Below, piece by piece: positions 5,972 to 9,100 of a DNA stretch of 9,100 nt. The stretch is taken from the NCBI GenBank assembly GCA_040758475.1, contig JBFLVN010000149.1:1-9100 (forward strand), written 5' to 3'. Under the pieces are notes generated by a model. It was given only the letters and a program-made list of their open reading frames with translations, was not told the origin of the DNA and searched no databases. This DNA is from JBFLVN01 sp040758475. Lineage in GTDB: Bacteria > JAGRBM01. Made by a program: the position numbers and the translations under genes. The stretch's first letter is position 1, and each line of letters opens with the position of its first letter.

Positions 5972-7543
5972 TCACTCTCTGGCCGCCGCTTGCCGCTCCA
6001 CCGAAGAGTGAAGATCAAAGGAAAGCCGGTCCAAGTCCTTACGCCCCCGGTAAGGCACGACAGCGATATTGGGGGCGGCACCCGTTCCTTCGGCCCCTTT
6101 CCGGATCGCTTCAAGCATCTTGGAAAATTCTTCCTTTGAGACGGGCTCCTGCGTTTCCCAATCCCGAATCTGAAGCTTGAAGAGCGCCCGGAACGGATGA
6201 GCCCCTGCATAAAGAGAGCGGCTCATGCGGCGAAGAAGGATCGCCACTTCATCCACGGAAAGCCCCAGTTCATGCATCATTTGCCGGTGGTAGGCCATGA
6301 CGGCGTAGTAATCGAACTTCCTACGGTGGGCGGCGGAAATGGATTGGGAAAGCCATGCGAGGGAATTTTTGGGGCTGCTCGCCGCTTCGTACATAAAATT
6401 GACCGCCACTTTTGCTTCCGGCCGCTTTTTCTTGACGGCACCGGCCAGGCGCTCGGCCACGTCCAGGAGCCGCTCGTTCTTCCAACGCGCCCATTCCCAG
6501 AAAGCGTCCGTGTATTTCCCGACGCGGGGCTTGGGGGCGTCCGGCGGTTGATAGACATCCTGGTAGAATGCGGAAGGGTCGAGCGGTCTTCCGAATTTCT
6601 TCGCGTACGCCCGCGCCGCCGCCTCGGAAAATCCGTCCGTGTGGCGGCTCACGAGGTCATCCTGGAAAAGAACGGCGTCGATGGGATAGTTGCCAAGATC
6701 GGAGTAGAGCGCTTCCAGGTGGGCGATTACCTCGTCGCTAAAAATGTCGAGCCCTTTTCCCTGGACGATCTCCTTTTTTGAAAGATCGTACGTCCGGTCG
6801 GCCCAGCGCTCGGAGGTCTTTGAATCGAGCCCGTAGTCGGCGTACCGGCTCGTCATCCAGGCATAGAAGGCCAGGCCGCTCCGGTGGGCGACCTGGGTCG
6901 CCCGCCAGAGGATTTCGGAGACGACCGGGGCCTGTTTCGTCTGGAAGTAGACGCCCACGGGCGTTTTTGCCGGCCCCGCGAAGGGATAGAGGCGGTCGCC
7001 GGGATTGGAAAAAACGCGGAAGATGACCGCGGAGAATCCGGCGGCCTTGAGGGCCTTCATTTCTTTTTCGAGTTCTTCCCAGGATTTGGCATCCCAGACA
7101 AGGACTTGAGCGGCGAGGAGCGGGCCGCCTTCCCCCGGAGGAGCGGCTACAGGCGGCACAATTACTTTTTTCGGCCGCACGGCATCGGCCGCGTTCTCTT
7201 CACACTCGGTGAGATAGAGAAGCGCCTTTCCGGCCTGAGGATGATCGGGGTAAGAGAGCCGGAAGCGGGAAAAAACCTCCGAGCACTCGCTCCATTTCTT
7301 TTCGAGCATCCGTGCCCGGGCGAGGCCGAAAAGGGCCGAAGGGTCCTGGGGACTAGCGGAGAGAGCTTGCTGGTAGAAGGAGGCGGCTTCGGCCGGATGG
7401 CCCGCGGCAAGGGCCTCACCGGCTTTCCGAAGGAAATCCTGGGCACCGGCGGCGCCCACCCACAAGGCCAAAGCAGCCGCCATGAAGCCCGGGACGAAGC
7501 ATTTGAGGAATTTTCGCAATCGCGCTTCGCGCGGCAAATCCAC
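5972..7543 (-). CDS. Exported TPR protein with PgaB-type glycoside hydrolase (GHL13/GH153-like) domain
   Basis: The product is probably periplasmic or secreted: a signal sequence (about 9-34, hydrophobic core MAAALALWVGAAGA before QDF) is followed by TPR-like helices (about 37-115) and a Pro-rich linker (about 125-140). From about 145 to 500 there is a segment resembling the C-terminal hydrolase domain of PgaB, which cleaves poly-beta-1,6-N-acetylglucosamine. Similar pieces are FSAVIFRVFSNP, LAFYAWMTSR, DAVLFQDD (Asp pair at about 295-296, like the active-site HDD of PgaB) and YYAVMAY. The N-terminal deacetylase domain of PgaB is absent, with TPRs in its place. The substrate is unknown; a polyglucosamine-type polysaccharide is an inference. 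The start is uncertain. There is no ATG before position 7483; GTG 7543 (523 aa, used here) and TTG 7519 (515 aa) both leave a good signal peptide, and neither has a clear ribosome site. The long frame to 7723 would overlap the divergent gene. Confidence 0.75.
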   Translation of the reverse strand: MDLPREARLRKFLKCFVPGFMAAALALWVGAAGAQDFLRKAGEALAAGHPAEAASFYQQALSASPQDPSALFGLARARMLEKKWSECSEVFSRFRLSYPDHPQAGKALLYLTECEENAADAVRPKKVIVPPVAAPPGEGGPLLAAQVLVWDAKSWEELEKEMKALKAAGFSAVIFRVFSNPGDRLYPFAGPAKTPVGVYFQTKQAPVVSEILWRATQVAHRSGLAFYAWMTSRYADYGLDSKTSERWADRTYDLSKKEIVQGKGLDIFSDEVIAHLEALYSDLGNYPIDAVLFQDDLVSRHTDGFSEAAARAYAKKFGRPLDPSAFYQDVYQPPDAPKPRVGKYTDAFWEWARWKNERLLDVAERLAGAVKKKRPEAKVAVNFMYEAASSPKNSLAWLSQSISAAHRRKFDYYAVMAYHRQMMHELGLSVDEVAILLRRMSRSLYAGAHPFRALFKLQIRDWETQEPVSKEEFSKMLEAIRKGAEGTGAAPNIAVVPYRGRKDLDRLSFDLHSSVERQAAARE

Positions 7544-7612
7544 GCGTCCGGAGAGAAAGCCCTCGCAATCCCGAAAGCTAAAGATACCCGCTCGCCCGGC
7601 ACGGGGGGAAGA

Positions 7613-7641
7613 TTTTCCCAAAGCCCCCGCGCCGCTATACT
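7613..7641 (+). promoter_or_regulatory. Weak candidate promoter for top6A
   Basis: In the divergent gap, TATACT (7636-7641) matches the -10 consensus at 5 of 6 bases. With a 17-bp spacer the -35 would be TTTTCC (7613-7618), a poor match to TTGACA. A small inverted repeat, GGGAA-GATT-TTCCC (7606-7619), overlaps the -35 position and could be an operator. No convincing promoter was seen for the opposite-strand gene. Confidence 0.3.
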
Positions 7642-7701
7642 GGCTGCCCGCCGCGCCGTTCCGAGGGCTTGGAGCGCGCGCAGAGGCTCTCACCCCATCC
7701 C

Positions 7702-8841
7702 ATGGCAAAAAAGAAGACCGCAAAACCCAAGGCCGCCAAAGTGGCTCTCGATCAGATGGACCGCAAGCTGATCGGAAAAATCCGGGATACGGCGGGGGGC
7801 CTGCGTTCCACGATCCTCGCCAAAAAAGAACCCAACCTCAAGTTCCCCCTGCGCGCCTTGGCGAACGTCGCCTTCAACGTGAAGAAGGGCCATTTCACGA
7901 TGAAGGGAAAGACCGTGGACCGCTCACTTACGGTCAACACGGTGAAGACTTTCGCCCAGATGCTCCGGATGCTCTCCCTCTCTAAAACGCTCATCGAGAC
8001 CAACGACTTCGCGACAAAGAGGGACGCGTACTACCAGACCAAGAACTGGGACGACGCCCGGTGCGACGATCAGGTCGAATCCGACACGATCATGGACGAC
8101 ATCGAGGCCCTCTTCCTCGTGAACAAGGAACAGATCGGCTTCCGCCCGGACGAACACGGCGGGGCTGTGGCGGGAGAACTCGTCGTCATCGACCGGGACG
8201 CTTCGACCGGACGGCCGCTACGGATCGATTGCACGAAGTTCGGCTCCGGGGCTTATTCGATTCCTTCGTCCGTCGAGCACCTCGGATTCGAGACCAAGGC
8301 CAAGTTCATCCTCGCCATCGAAACGAGCGGTATGTTCGAGCGTTTGAATCACCACCAGTTCTGGGCCGAAGTGGACTGCATCCTCGTCTCCATGAACGGC
8401 GTCCCCTCCCGGGCCATCCGCCGCTTCATTCGGCGCCTAGCGGACGAGAAGAAACTCCCGGTCTACGTCTTCACCGACGGCGACCCCTATGGCTACGCCA
8501 ACATCTACCGGACGCTTAAGGTGGGAAGCGGCAACAACGCCCACTTGAACGAATTCTTTTGCGTCCCCCAGGCGACGTACCTGGGCGTTACGCCCGACGA
8601 CATCGACAGGTACAAATTGCCGACCCATCCCCTGAAAGAAGTGGACATCAAGCGTTCCAAGGACGCCATCAAGAACGACCCGTTCTTCGTCCATCACCGG
8701 GAGTGGAGCGGAGCGCTCGAAAAGATGATGAAGATGGGGGTCCGCGTCGAGCAACAGGCCTTCGCCAAGCACGGCCTCAATTTCGTACTGGAAAAATACC
8801 TGCCGGAGAAACTAAAGCACCCCGAGAGGTTCCTGCCATGA
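7702..8841 (+). CDS. top6A: DNA topoisomerase VI subunit A (Top6A/Spo11 family)
   Basis: This is the DNA-cleaving subunit of a type IIB topoisomerase. With the ATPase subunit B it passes one duplex through another to relax and unlink DNA. The 379-residue product is near the usual family length. It has a basic N-terminal tail (1-13, KKKTAKPKAAK), a winged-helix/CAP-like domain (about 40-125) with catalytic Tyr111 in TKRDAYYQTKN, and a Toprim domain (about 200-310) with the metal-binding Glu207 in AIETSGMFERL and D259/D261 in DGDPYG. All key residues are intact, so it should be active. Topoisomerase VI is characteristic of archaea and plants and sporadic in bacteria, so past lateral transfer is plausible. 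Subunit B is not in this window. The ATG at 7702 was preferred to TTG 7669; its ribosome site is weak (AGAGG about 15 nt upstream). The stop overlaps the start of the next gene by ATGA, indicating coupled translation. Confidence 0.93.
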   Translation: MAKKKTAKPKAAKVALDQMDRKLIGKIRDTAGGLRSTILAKKEPNLKFPLRALANVAFNVKKGHFTMKGKTVDRSLTVNTVKTFAQMLRMLSLSKTLIETNDFATKRDAYYQTKNWDDARCDDQVESDTIMDDIEALFLVNKEQIGFRPDEHGGAVAGELVVIDRDASTGRPLRIDCTKFGSGAYSIPSSVEHLGFETKAKFILAIETSGMFERLNHHQFWAEVDCILVSMNGVPSRAIRRFIRRLADEKKLPVYVFTDGDPYGYANIYRTLKVGSGNNAHLNEFFCVPQATYLGVTPDDIDRYKLPTHPLKEVDIKRSKDAIKNDPFFVHHREWSGALEKMMKMGVRVEQQAFAKHGLNFVLEKYLPEKLKHPERFLP

Positions 8842-9062
8842 AACGCTTTTTACCCTTAACGGCCGCCGTCCTTCTCTTGGGAGTGCTTGGCGCTTCCCCG
8901 GAAAAGCTCTCCGCCGCCAGCGAGTCGGCCCGGGAATGCGCGGGCCTGTGCCGGAACATGCGCCAGAACTGCCTCAGCACCTGCGCCAAGAGCGACGATG
9001 CCTGCAAGGACGCCTGCGACGCTGACGCCGAGGACTGCCTCGAAGGCTGCGTGGATGAGTAA
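8838..9062 (+). CDS. Small exported Cys-rich protein with four CX3C motifs at 11-residue period
   Basis: No family is recognised. The 74-residue product has a signal peptide (MKRFLPLTAAVLLLGVLGA, cleavage probably near KLSA-A at about 26). The short mature chain has eight cysteines, C34, C38, C45, C49, C56, C60, C67 and C71. These form four CX3C pairs separated by exactly six residues, an 11-residue repeat that would place all cysteines along one face of an alpha-helix. It has no aromatic residues or histidine in the mature part and is acidic towards the C-terminus (DADAED, VDE). Possible roles are a disulfide-stapled helical protein or a Cys-thiolate metal binder loosely like copper-storage proteins; neither is shown. 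GAGAGG lies 8 nt before the ATG, and the start overlaps the top6A stop by 4 bp, so the two are co-translated. The remaining 38 bp of the window show nothing further. Confidence 0.85.
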   Translation: MKRFLPLTAAVLLLGVLGASPEKLSAASESARECAGLCRNMRQNCLSTCAKSDDACKDACDADAEDCLEGCVDE

Positions 9063-9100
9063 CTCCGTCGCCTGACTTTTAGCTTTTCCCGCTTAAAACA

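Noticed and set aside
7544..7723. N-terminal extension of the hydrolase gene up to TTG 7723
   Set aside because: It would overlap the start of divergent top6A and place a disordered Arg/Gly/Ser stretch before an evident signal peptide.
6884..7771. 295-codon plus-strand frame opposite the hydrolase gene
   Set aside because: It is antisense to the TPR/GHL13 gene and overlaps the start of top6A; no domain was seen.

Overview
The window comes from a GC-rich (roughly 60 % by eye) bacterial chromosome. The gene set is type I-beta glutamine synthetase, uridylylatable PII proteins and sigma-54-type promoters, so it is bacterial and not archaeal despite a DNA topoisomerase VI A subunit. A deltaproteobacterial-grade lineage (Desulfobacterota, Myxococcota, Nitrospinota or similar) would fit. 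That placement is an inference; nothing here fixes genus or species. No mobile element, CRISPR array, rRNA or tRNA was seen.

Positions 42-5736, minus strand, hold a complete ammonium-assimilation locus. In transcription order it is amtB2 (5736-4201), PII-2 (4107-3769), amtB1 (3469-2060), PII-1 (1904-1566) and glnA (1457-42). Two clearly different ammonium channels each have their own PII gene directly downstream, and the two PII proteins are nearly the same (98 of 112 residues identical). I found sigma-54 (-24/-12) elements in the correct orientation upstream of amtB2 and amtB1, and a weaker one upstream of PII-1. A strong hairpin terminator sits after PII-2. The locus therefore reads as amtB2-PII-2, then amtB1 (reading on into PII-1), then PII-1-glnA, all probably under NtrC-type nitrogen control. 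The channels import ammonium, the PII proteins gate them and report nitrogen and energy status, and GlnA fixes the ammonium into glutamine.

Positions 5972-7543, minus strand, encode an exported protein with TPR-like repeats followed by a PgaB-type glycoside hydrolase (GHL13/GH153-like) domain. No other exopolysaccharide gene is in view.

Positions 7702-9062, plus strand, are divergent from it. A complete topoisomerase VI A subunit (Top6A/Spo11 family) overlaps by 4 bp (ATGA) with a 74-codon exported protein. The mature part of that protein consists of four CX3C motifs at an exact 11-residue period. This small protein, and its coupling to a Top6A that has no Top6B in view, is the least explained part of the window.
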